The notes under the pieces are model-generated. The model was not told where the DNA came from and ran no database searches. It saw nothing but the letters and a program-made list of their open reading frames with translations. 64,000 nt of DNA from Planctomycetota bacterium (GTDB lineage: Bacteria > Planctomycetota > UBA1135 > UBA2386): assembly GCA_016794425.1 (NCBI GenBank), contig JAEUHR010000004.1, forward strand, positions 48,750 to 112,749, given 5' to 3'. Below are positions 9,314 through 16,809 of this stretch, one piece after another. A program made the translations under genes and the position numbers. The stretch's first letter is position 1. Each line of letters begins with the position of its first letter.

Positions 9314-11281
9314 GTGGCACCGAAGCACGCAGACGGATCGCAGACGGTGCTGCCGCCGCACGGTGTCGGCCGCCGCCGTACCTTGGCGCTGCTCGGCACC
9401 CTCGCGTTTGCCGCGGTCGCGGTGCGGCTCGCGTGGGTCGGCGACGACGCCTACATCACGCTGCGCAGCGTCGAGAACTGGGTGCAGGGCAACGGCCTGC
9501 GCTGGAACACCGCCGACCGCGTGCAGACCTTCACGCATCCGCTGTGGATGCTGCTGCTGGCGCTCGGCCGGCTGGTGTCCGGCGAGGTGTTCTACACCGC
9601 GATCGGGCTCGGCCTCGCCTGTGCGACTGCGGCGGTCGCATGGCTGCTGCTCACGGCGCGGTCGCTGGTCGGGCTCGGCTGCGTGGGCCTCACGGCGCTC
9701 TTGGCGCACGCGTTCGGCGACTACGCGACCTCGGGGCTCGAGACCTCGCTGACCTACCTGCTGCTGGTCGCCTTCGCCGGCGCAGCCACCGCCGGGCCGT
9801 CGCCGCGGCACTGGCTGCTGACGGCGCTGTTCGGCGCGCTGGCGGCGACCAACCGCATGGACCTGGCGCTGCTGTGTGCGCCGGGCGCGCTGTGGGCGAT
9901 GCGCGCGCTGCCGTGGCGCACGCGGTTCGCGCGCGGGCTGCTCGGCGCGCTGCCGTTCGTGCTCTGGCTCCTGTGCGCGGCGATCTACTACGGCTCGCCG
10001 CTGCCGGTCACGGCGCACGCGAAGGCGTTCGGGCTCGGCGTGCCGGCCGGCGAACTGGCGCTGCAGGGGCTGCGCTACCTGTGGCAGGCCTGCACGACCG
10101 ACCCCGTGCTGCCGGCGACGATCGGGCTCGGGTTCGGGCTCGGCGTGCGCGACCGCCGCCACCGCTGGCTCGCGCTCGGCATGCCGCTCTACCTCGCCTA
10201 CGTGGTCAAGGTCGGCGGCGACTTCATGCAGGGACGGTTCCTGCTGCCGCCGTTCGTGCTGGCGCTGTGGTGCATCGCGCGCTGCGAACGGCTGCCGGTG
10301 GCGTGGCTCGCGCTGCCGTGTGTCGGCGCGCTGCTGGCGCCGCCGCACTGGCTGCGGCCGCCGAGCTTCGACCCGCTGCAGTACACACCGGAGCAGATCG
10401 CCGCCGCGCACGGCATCGTCGACGAACGGCGCAACTACTACGGCACGCAGGGCCTGTTGAGCCCGCTGCGCAACGGCACGCTGCAGTTCGGGGCGATGAA
10501 CTCGTTCCCGGTGGTGTGGCCGGCGCCGCGCACCGAGCCGTGGCTCGCGGTCGGCGGCGCCACCGGCGCGTTCGGTTACGGCGCCGGTGGGCTCGGCCGC
10601 ATCGTCGACCCGCTGCTGTGCGATCCGCTGCTGGCGCGGTTGCCGGCGTACCGGCCGGACCAGTGGCGGATCGGCCACGTGCTGCGGCGCATCCCCGAGG
10701 GCTACCTCGAGAGCCTCGCGTCGGGTGAGAACCGCATCCTGCACCCGGGGCTGCACCGCTACTACGAGGCGCTGCGCACCGTGACGACCGCGCCGGTCTG
10801 GGACGCCGCGCGGTGGCGCGCGGTGGTCGCGCTGTGGAGCGGCGCGCTCGATGCCGACCTGCGCGCCTTCGTCGCCGAACACTACCGCACGCCGCCGCGC
10901 GTCGACGTGGCGCCCGCGGCCGCCATGCGGCCCGTCGCCGGCGGCGTCTACTGGTTCGACGAACCGGCCGCGATCCTCGTGCACGACGGCGGCGTCGCGG
11001 TGCGCTTCCCGGCGCCGACCGTCGCGAACGTGCTGCGCGTCTCGATCGCGGGGCTGTACGCGTTCCGCTTCACGTTCCGCCGCGAAGGCGCCGAACTCGG
11101 CACCGCGACCGCGCTGCCGACCGGCCATGCGCTCGAGATGCAGCGGTTGCAGGCGGTCGAGGTCGCGGTGCCGGCCGCGGCGATCGGCTTCGACGAACTG
11201 TGGCTCGACGTCGTCGAGCACGCGGCGTCGCACCTCGGCGTCACGCGGCCGGCGTTCGGCGGCCTGCAGCTGCCTCAGTGA
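9314..11281 (+). CDS. GT-C membrane glycosyltransferase, AftB-like (arabinofuranosyltransferase family)
   Basis: A large integral membrane protein of about 655 residues. The first extracytoplasmic loop has the GT-C signature DDAYITLRSVENWVQGNG followed by an FTHPLW motif, very like mycobacterial AftB-type terminal arabinofuranosyltransferases and their relatives. About nine to ten hydrophobic helices follow, then a soluble C-terminal beta domain of about 250 residues (from YTPEQIAAAHGIVDERR onward). Enzymes of this family transfer a sugar from a polyprenyl-phosphate donor on the outer face of the membrane. A DPPR synthase (decaprenyl-phosphoribose) gene lies elsewhere in this window, compatible with an arabinose/ribose donor. 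The start is uncertain (GTG 9314 chosen; GTG 9212 possible). It overlaps the convergent next gene by 7 bp. The precise substrate is inferred. Confidence 0.82.
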   Translation: MAPKHADGSQTVLPPHGVGRRRTLALLGTLAFAAVAVRLAWVGDDAYITLRSVENWVQGNGLRWNTADRVQTFTHPLWMLLLALGRLVSGEVFYTAIGLGLACATAAVAWLLLTARSLVGLGCVGLTALLAHAFGDYATSGLETSLTYLLLVAFAGAATAGPSPRHWLLTALFGALAATNRMDLALLCAPGALWAMRALPWRTRFARGLLGALPFVLWLLCAAIYYGSPLPVTAHAKAFGLGVPAGELALQGLRYLWQACTTDPVLPATIGLGFGLGVRDRRHRWLALGMPLYLAYVVKVGGDFMQGRFLLPPFVLALWCIARCERLPVAWLALPCVGALLAPPHWLRPPSFDPLQYTPEQIAAAHGIVDERRNYYGTQGLLSPLRNGTLQFGAMNSFPVVWPAPRTEPWLAVGGATGAFGYGAGGLGRIVDPLLCDPLLARLPAYRPDQWRIGHVLRRIPEGYLESLASGENRILHPGLHRYYEALRTVTTAPVWDAARWRAVVALWSGALDADLRAFVAEHYRTPPRVDVAPAAAMRPVAGGVYWFDEPAAILVHDGGVAVRFPAPTVANVLRVSIAGLYAFRFTFRREGAELGTATALPTGHALEMQRLQAVEVAVPAAAIGFDELWLDVVEHAASHLGVTRPAFGGLQLPQ

Positions 11282-12984
11282 GCCGCCGCGCGGCGCACGC
11301 GCCGCGGCGCGCTGGCGGGCATCGCGTCGAGCCGTTCGCCGGCGCGCCAGTCGGGCACGCGCCGCAGCCGCAGCCACACGTCGCGGTCGGTCGGCAGGAA
11401 CGAAAAGGCGCCGTCGGGCAGCACGGCCTCGCTGCCGGCGAGCGGGAAGAACCACTCGTGCGACGCCAGCCAGACGCGGCCCGCGGCGTCGAACGCGTAC
11501 AGCGAGTAGCGCGCGTCCGGCGGCGCCGACGCATCGTGCCAGCGCAACTGCGGCGGCGCCGTCAGCGGCGCTGTCGGCGGCGGCGAGCGCCACTCGATGC
11601 CGTTGGCCTCTGCGTCGGGCGCGACGACGATGCCGTCCACCAGCGCCGCGTGGTGCGCGTCGGCCGGCGCCAGCGCGGCGTCGAACTGCGGCGCGAACCA
11701 GCCGAACAGCACCCAGGCCGCGACCGCGGGCGGCACCAGTGCCAGCGGCCACGCCGCGCGGCCGAGCCGCGCGACCGTGCCGAGGTGCACGAGGCCCGCC
11801 GCCAGCAGCATCGCACCGGGGCCGATCGCCGGGAACAAGAGCCGCGCCTGCGGCTGCGGCGACGACAGGTTGAACCAGGCGGTGCCGGCGAACACGAGCG
11901 CCGCGGCGGCGAGCAGCAGCGGCAACGGCTGCGGCCAGGTGGCGCGCACGGCGCCGAGGCGGTGCGCCGCGAGGCCGGCGCCGGCGAGCCCCACCGTCGC
12001 GGCGCCGGCGGCGACCAGCGCCGGGTGCGGCGGCAGCGCGAACCAGCCGAACGTACCGAACAGCGACGTGCACACCTGCGGCAGGAAGCCGCCCCAGAAC
12101 CACGGCCAGCGGTACTCGGCCGGGATGTTCGCGAACGCGGCATCGTGCACGCCCATTGCCAGCGGATCGCCGTACAGCAGCGCGTTGCGCCAGAGCACCG
12201 GCGCCGTAGCGGCAGCGGCCAGCAGCAGCGCCACGGCACCCGGCAGCGCCGCGCGGCGGTCGCGCGCGACCGTGACCGCGACGGTGCCGAGCGCCAGCAC
12301 ACCGAGGAAGCCGGTGGTCAGTTTGGTCAGCGCGGCGAGGCCGAGCAGCGCACCGAGCGGCAGCGCGCGGCGCCACGGCAGCGCCCGTTCCGTCAGCGTG
12401 CGCGCCAGCAGCACCAGCACGGCGGTGCTCAATGCGATCGCCAGCGCGTCGCTGTTCAGCACCGCGTGCAGGAACGACCACATCGGCAGACAGGCGACCA
12501 GCAGCGCCGCGACGTCGGCGACCAGCGGCCGGTCCGGGCACGCGATCGCGCCCAGCCGGTGCACGGCGACCAAAGACAGGAGCCCGAGCAGCAGCGACAC
12601 CGCGCGCAGCCACGCCAGCGTACGTTGCGCCGGCGAACGCGGCGGCAGTTCGTCGCCGCCGTGCTGCCAGCGCAGGTGGTTCTGCTGCTGGAAGGCCTCG
12701 CTGGGCACGGTCGAGAACACCGTGTCGCGGGCGCCGAGCGCCGTCAGCGCCGTGGCCAGCAACGCGTAGTAGAGCGGCGGATGGTGTGCCAGCACCGCCT
12801 CGTCGAGCTGCTGCGCGCCGTGGCCCGGCGCGACCGGCAGCGTGCGCGCGTTCGCGAGGTGCCAGGCGTACTGGTAGTGCGCGTTCTCGTCGGGGCCCTC
12901 GAAGCTCGGCGTCCGCAGCAGGTAGCCGAACGACAGGAGCAGGTGGCACGAGAGGGCGAGCCAGAACAGCGGGCGCCGCGTCAC
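11275..12984 (-). CDS. GT-C family membrane glycosyltransferase (DUF2142/GT39-like)
   Basis: 569 residues, ATG at 12984. An N-terminal helix is followed by the acidic loop motif SFEGPDENAHYQYAW, typical of GT-C transferases of the DUF2142/PMT-like group, where acidic residues serve as catalytic base. About ten further hydrophobic helices follow and then a C-terminal beta-rich extracytoplasmic segment (YSLYAFDAAGRVWLASHEWF). It would use a polyprenyl-phosphate sugar to glycosylate an envelope glycan or protein. It is convergent with the AftB-like gene (7-bp overlap) and nearly back-to-back with the beta-lactamase-fold gene (29 bp). The acceptor is unknown. Confidence 0.82.
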   Translation of the reverse strand: MTRRPLFWLALSCHLLLSFGYLLRTPSFEGPDENAHYQYAWHLANARTLPVAPGHGAQQLDEAVLAHHPPLYYALLATALTALGARDTVFSTVPSEAFQQQNHLRWQHGGDELPPRSPAQRTLAWLRAVSLLLGLLSLVAVHRLGAIACPDRPLVADVAALLVACLPMWSFLHAVLNSDALAIALSTAVLVLLARTLTERALPWRRALPLGALLGLAALTKLTTGFLGVLALGTVAVTVARDRRAALPGAVALLLAAAATAPVLWRNALLYGDPLAMGVHDAAFANIPAEYRWPWFWGGFLPQVCTSLFGTFGWFALPPHPALVAAGAATVGLAGAGLAAHRLGAVRATWPQPLPLLLAAAALVFAGTAWFNLSSPQPQARLLFPAIGPGAMLLAAGLVHLGTVARLGRAAWPLALVPPAVAAWVLFGWFAPQFDAALAPADAHHAALVDGIVVAPDAEANGIEWRSPPPTAPLTAPPQLRWHDASAPPDARYSLYAFDAAGRVWLASHEWFFPLAGSEAVLPDGAFSFLPTDRDVWLRLRRVPDWRAGERLDAMPASAPRRVRRAAAH

Positions 12985-13013
12985 GGCGCGAACTCTACGC
13001 CGCGCCGCGTAGG

Positions 13014-14387
13014 ATGCGCCGCGTGAACTCCGTGTCCCTCGTGCGCTGCGTCCTCGTCCCCCTGCTGGCCCTCGCCGTCCCGGCGCAGGCGCCGAACCCC
13101 GACTGGCTGCCTGCCGTCGACGCGCTGGCCGCCGAACACCTGGCCCGCCCCGGTGCGGTCGGTTTCTCGGTCGGCATCGCCCGCGGCGGCCAGGTGCTGC
13201 TCGAGAAGGGTTACGGCCTGGCCGAGGTCGAACACCGCGTGCCGGCGGCGCCGTGGACGCGGTTCCGCATCGGTTCGGTCACCAAGCAGTTCACGGCCGC
13301 GCTGGTGATGCGCCTCTGCGAGCAGGGCAAGGTCGCGCTGGACGACCCGCTCGAGAAGTTCGTGACCGACCTGCCGCTGCAGGGCAAACGCGTGACGGTG
13401 CGCATGCTGCTCGACCACACCAGCGGCATCCCGAGCTACACCGACCTCGGCGAGCCGTGGCAGAAGGTCTGGCCGATCGAGCTCTCGCACGCGGAACTGC
13501 TCGCGCTGGTCCGCGACAAGCCGTTCGACTTCGAGCCCGGCACGGACTGGCACTACAACAACACCGGTTACTACCTGCTCGGCATGCTGCTCGAGCGCGT
13601 GCACGGCGAGCCGTTCGCGGCGGTCGTGCAGCGCGAGATCGCGGCGCCGCTGGCGCTGCGCCACACGCTCTACGACAGCCAGCGCGACCTGATCGAAGAC
13701 CGCGCGCAGGGCTACGGCTTCGAGAACGGCAAGCTGTGCAACGACCTGCACCTCGGCATGAGCCAGCCCGGTGCGGCCGGCGCCCTGCTGTCGACCGGCG
13801 GCGACCTGGTGCGCTGGTCGATGGCGCTGGCGGCCGGGAAGGTGGTGTCGGCGGAGTCGTACCGGCGCATGACGACGCCATGCGTGCTGCCGAACGGCCG
13901 CAACACCGGCTACGGCTTCGGCCTGATCCTCGGCGAGATCGAGGGGCGGCCGGCCGTGCACCATGGCGGCGGCATCTTCGGCTTCAACTCCGAACTGCTG
14001 CACGTGGTCGGCGACGACCTGCACATAGCCGTGGTCAGCAACGCCGAAGAGGTCAGCGCGCAGAAGCTGGCCGAGGCCATCGTGCGCGAGGTGCTGGCGA
14101 TCCCCGCGTTCACGCCGAAGGACCTGCCGCTGCCGGCCGAACTGCGCGACGCGCTGGTCGGCGACTACGAGCTCGACCTCGGCATGGTGCTGGCCGTCAG
14201 CGTCGACGGCGAACGGCTGCGCGCGCAGGGCAAGGCCGAGGGCCAGGCCGCGTTCCAGCTGCTGTGGCAGGGCGAACGCGAGTTCCGCGCCGCGTTCGAC
14301 CCGAGCGTCAAACTGGTGTTCGCGGCCGATGCGCAGTCGCTGACGCTGCACCAGGGCGGCGGCGTGTTCGCGGGCCAGCGCCGGTGA
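13014..14387 (+). CDS. Secreted serine hydrolase, beta-lactamase class C / penicillin-binding fold
   Basis: 457 residues from the ATG at 13014 (GTG at 13023 also possible). The signal peptide is RCVLVPLLALAVPAQA. The beta-lactamase/D-alanyl-D-alanine carboxypeptidase fold is shown by the nucleophile motif SVTK (in RIGSVTKQFTAALVMRL), the YNN motif (WHYNNTGYYLLGMLLERV) and HHGG in place of KTG. About 100 C-terminal residues form the beta-barrel domain often attached to these family S12 esterases/peptidases. It acts in the periplasm, but the substrate could be a peptide, ester or beta-lactam. HHGG argues for the esterase/peptidase branch over a true resistance enzyme. Confidence 0.92.
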   Translation: MRRVNSVSLVRCVLVPLLALAVPAQAPNPDWLPAVDALAAEHLARPGAVGFSVGIARGGQVLLEKGYGLAEVEHRVPAAPWTRFRIGSVTKQFTAALVMRLCEQGKVALDDPLEKFVTDLPLQGKRVTVRMLLDHTSGIPSYTDLGEPWQKVWPIELSHAELLALVRDKPFDFEPGTDWHYNNTGYYLLGMLLERVHGEPFAAVVQREIAAPLALRHTLYDSQRDLIEDRAQGYGFENGKLCNDLHLGMSQPGAAGALLSTGGDLVRWSMALAAGKVVSAESYRRMTTPCVLPNGRNTGYGFGLILGEIEGRPAVHHGGGIFGFNSELLHVVGDDLHIAVVSNAEEVSAQKLAEAIVREVLAIPAFTPKDLPLPAELRDALVGDYELDLGMVLAVSVDGERLRAQGKAEGQAAFQLLWQGEREFRAAFDPSVKLVFAADAQSLTLHQGGGVFAGQRR

Positions 14388-14445
14388 CGCAGCCCCGCGC
14401 GCGCCGGCTTGACCGCCGGACGGCCGCCGATAGCGTCCGCGCACC

Positions 14446-15675
14446 ATGAGCGCGCCGCCGAACGCAGGGTCGAACACGCGCGTCGGTTGGCGCGAGATCG
14501 CCTTCGCGCTGGTGGTCGGTGCGATCGCCTACGCGGTGTCGTGTGCCCTCGTGTGGCCGGATCCGGCCACCAAGGGCTTCGGCGCGCAGTTCCAGCTGAT
14601 GTCGACGGCGCCGTTCGACCTGCTGGGCCAGTTCCCGCACCGCATCCTGGTGTCGCTGCTGGCCTGGGTGTGCGGCCTCGGCGGACCGGTGCCCGGGTCC
14701 GGCGAGCCGGAGCGATTCCTCTACTTCATGCGCGGCCTGTACGTCGTGCTGCTCGCCTGTGTCTGCCTCTACGCGCGCTGGCTCGGCGCGCGGCACCGCG
14801 ACGGCCTGCTGATCGCGCTCGCGGTCGCCGTGACGGCGCCGGTGCAGATGTACAAGCAGCACTGGGTCGGCCTGTGCGACCCGCTGGCCTACGCGCTGGC
14901 GCTGGTGGCGGCGATGTGCGTCCGCAACCGACGCGTGTTCTGGCTGTTGTTCCTGGCCAACCTGCTGACGCACGAACTGGCGATCTTCCTCGCGCCGTGG
15001 TTCTGGTTCCTGCGGCGCCAGGTCGACGACCGTTGGCGGGGCGACCTCGTCTGGTTCGCCGCCGTCGTCGCGGCCTACGGCGCCTTCTACCTCCTGGTGC
15101 GGTCGATCGCGCAGCCGACCTACGCGGTCGACTTCTTCCTGGCGAACCCGCTGTTCCCGTGGGGTGCGCTCGGCTGCTGGATGATGGCGCTGACGCACCT
15201 GCTGCTGGCCTACGGGCCGGTGCTGGCCGTGCTCGGCTGGCACTGGCACTCGCGGCAGTACGGCCGCGAACGGTGGCAGCTGTGGCTGGTGGTCGCCGGC
15301 ATCGGGATGATCCTCGCGATCGCGTTCGACTTCATGCGCCACGCGAACCTGGTGCTGCTGCCGTTCGTGCTGGCGTCGGTGCGCTTCCTGACCGCAGGCC
15401 ACCGGCTGCTGTATGCGGGCCTGGTCGTCGCGTCGGCGGGCCTGCTGCTGTGGGTGCCACCCTGGAGCGGCCACGCGCCGCCCACCTACGAGCTGTGGGG
15501 GGCGATCGACGAACACGTGATCGCGGCGCGGGACTTCTCACGCGTCGTCACGCACTGGATCCCGGCCGTCTGGCCGACGCTGGCCGTGATCTACGCCCTG
15601 CTCGCCGCGGTCTGGCTGCTCGGCTTCGCCATCGCGCGCTGGACGCGCCGTGCGGGCCAGCTGCCGGCGGCGTAG
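14446..15675 (+). CDS. Multi-pass integral membrane protein of unknown function
   Basis: 409 residues with about ten hydrophobic helices (e.g. IAFALVVGAIAYAVSCAL, LLIALAVAVTAPVQMY, FWLLFLANLLTHELAIFLA). Conserved-looking polar features inside the helices include the motif YKQHWVGLCDP and a His-Glu in TNLLTHELAI-type context. The motif order (first loop with a phenylalanine-rich segment, then HWVG and a THE-like motif) resembles uncharacterised bacterial membrane proteins predicted to be glycan-related. No acidic GT-C loop signature is obvious. The ATG at 14446 follows the hydrolase gene by 58 bp. No specific function is claimed. Confidence 0.8.
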   Translation: MSAPPNAGSNTRVGWREIAFALVVGAIAYAVSCALVWPDPATKGFGAQFQLMSTAPFDLLGQFPHRILVSLLAWVCGLGGPVPGSGEPERFLYFMRGLYVVLLACVCLYARWLGARHRDGLLIALAVAVTAPVQMYKQHWVGLCDPLAYALALVAAMCVRNRRVFWLLFLANLLTHELAIFLAPWFWFLRRQVDDRWRGDLVWFAAVVAAYGAFYLLVRSIAQPTYAVDFFLANPLFPWGALGCWMMALTHLLLAYGPVLAVLGWHWHSRQYGRERWQLWLVVAGIGMILAIAFDFMRHANLVLLPFVLASVRFLTAGHRLLYAGLVVASAGLLLWVPPWSGHAPPTYELWGAIDEHVIAARDFSRVVTHWIPAVWPTLAVIYALLAAVWLLGFAIARWTRRAGQLPAA

Positions 15676-15690
15676 CGCCGGGCGCGGATG

Positions 15691-16716
15691 CTATCGCGCG
15701 AACACGTCGTCGAGCGTCGCGGCGTCGAGCACACGGTCGACCCAGCGGTCGAGTTCGGCCTGCGAGCCGCCGGCCACGCGCGCCGTGACCGCATCCGGCA
15801 GTTCGCCGAACCGCCGCCGCAGCAGCTGCAGCAGCACGGTCGTGGCGCCCTCGATCCGGCCCTCGATCCGGCCCTCGAGCTTGCCCTCGGCCTTGCCCTG
15901 CACGACGCCCTCGCGCTTGATGCGATCCCAGGTGCTGACGAACTTCTTCTTCATCGAACCGGCTCCGATGTGCTGCTCGAACAGCACGACCAATCGCTCG
16001 CGGCCGAGCCGAGTGGTCTTCAGGATGTAGGAGGATAGCGTCTCGAACGCGGCCTGTCCGGTCGGTGCCAGCAGCAGGCGGCGCACGACGTCGGCCCATT
16101 CGGCGATTGCGTTCGCGGCGGCATCGTCGTCGTCGCCGACCGGGGCGAGGAACTGCTGCGCCGCCACGGTCCACAGACCCATCAGCGACAGCCCCATCGC
16201 GCGCACCTCGGTCGGCGTGCGCCCGACGAAGTCGTGGGGTTCGAACCGGAACTGCGGCAGTGCCGGCAGCAGCGCTGCACGCTGTGCCGCGGTGAGACCG
16301 CCGAGGTCGAGCAGCGCCTGCAGGTCGGTCGCCGCGCGCCACCGGCGACGGCCGAACGACACCACGACGGGCAGGATCGGCGGCAACAGCCTCGGCGCCG
16401 GGCGAGTGCGCCGCAGGCCCTTCCAGATGCCGACCATGTAGGCCAGCACGCGCAGCGACAGCCAGCGGTCGGGCCGGGTCGTGTGTTCGAAGACGACGTG
16501 CAGCAGCGCCGGGCGACGACCGAGCCGGACCGCGAACAGCGCGTCGGTCTGCTGCGTCTCCTGCTGCTCGTCGACTTGGGGTGTCGGCCGCGGTTCGAGC
16601 GAGTCCCAGTCGATCGCTGCTGCCAGCACCGGTGGCAGCAGTGCGCGCAGCAGGGGGCCGGCGTGCTCCGCCTTGCCGAACGTGTCGCGGAACAGGCTGT
16701 CGTGAGGTGTGCCCAT
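15691..16716 (-). CDS. Rpn/YhgA-family PD-(D/E)XK nuclease (putative recombination-promoting nuclease)
   Basis: The ATG at 16716 has a Shine-Dalgarno GAGGTGG and starts MGTPHDSLFRDTFGKAEHAG, the diagnostic N-terminus of the Rpn family (also annotated as transposase_31). The 341-residue product has the PD-(D/E)XK core (DALFAVRLG...LLHVVFEHTTRPD) and the typical C-terminal linker of repeated E-G-[KR] triplets (KAEGKLEGRIEGRIEGA, about residues 270-288), then a helical tail. Escherichia coli RpnA-type proteins are DNA endonucleases that increase recA-independent recombination, and newer work links Rpn families to phage defence. No inverted repeats of a transposon flank it. The upstream leader carries a perfect hairpin. 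Confidence 0.88.
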   Translation of the reverse strand: MGTPHDSLFRDTFGKAEHAGPLLRALLPPVLAAAIDWDSLEPRPTPQVDEQQETQQTDALFAVRLGRRPALLHVVFEHTTRPDRWLSLRVLAYMVGIWKGLRRTRPAPRLLPPILPVVVSFGRRRWRAATDLQALLDLGGLTAAQRAALLPALPQFRFEPHDFVGRTPTEVRAMGLSLMGLWTVAAQQFLAPVGDDDDAAANAIAEWADVVRRLLLAPTGQAAFETLSSYILKTTRLGRERLVVLFEQHIGAGSMKKKFVSTWDRIKREGVVQGKAEGKLEGRIEGRIEGATTVLLQLLRRRFGELPDAVTARVAGGSQAELDRWVDRVLDAATLDDVFAR

Positions 16717-16717
16717 G

Positions 16718-16737
16718 GCCCCACCTCGAAGTGGGGC
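16718..16737 (-). promoter_or_regulatory. Hairpin overlapping the Rpn gene ribosome-binding site
   Basis: Seven-base perfect inverted repeat GCCCCAC / GTGGGGC with a six-base loop, immediately upstream of the Rpn start codon. The right arm as read on the minus strand contains the Shine-Dalgarno GAGGTGG, so folding would hide the ribosome-binding site and could limit translation of the nuclease. A GCCGGC-rich tract lies just upstream at about 16758-16782. The structure is visible; its regulatory effect is an inference. Confidence 0.5.
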
Positions 16738-16809
16738 ACCGGGGGCATCGGTCACCTGCAGCCGGCGGCCGGCGGCCGGCGGTGATCCACGCAAGTCATC
16801 AGTTCGGGG

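Noticed and set aside
13014..14387. Acquired beta-lactam resistance gene
   Set aside because: The fold is beta-lactamase-like, but KTG is replaced by HHGG and the extended C-terminal domain fits S12 esterase/peptidase relatives better. No mobile context.
15830..15905. Short tandem repeat in the DNA of the Rpn gene
   Set aside because: It encodes the normal E-G-[KR] linker of the family, so it is a coding feature and not a separate element.
15691..16716. Insertion sequence because of the transposase_31 label
   Set aside because: Rpn proteins are PD-(D/E)XK nucleases; no terminal inverted repeats or target-site duplications flank the gene.
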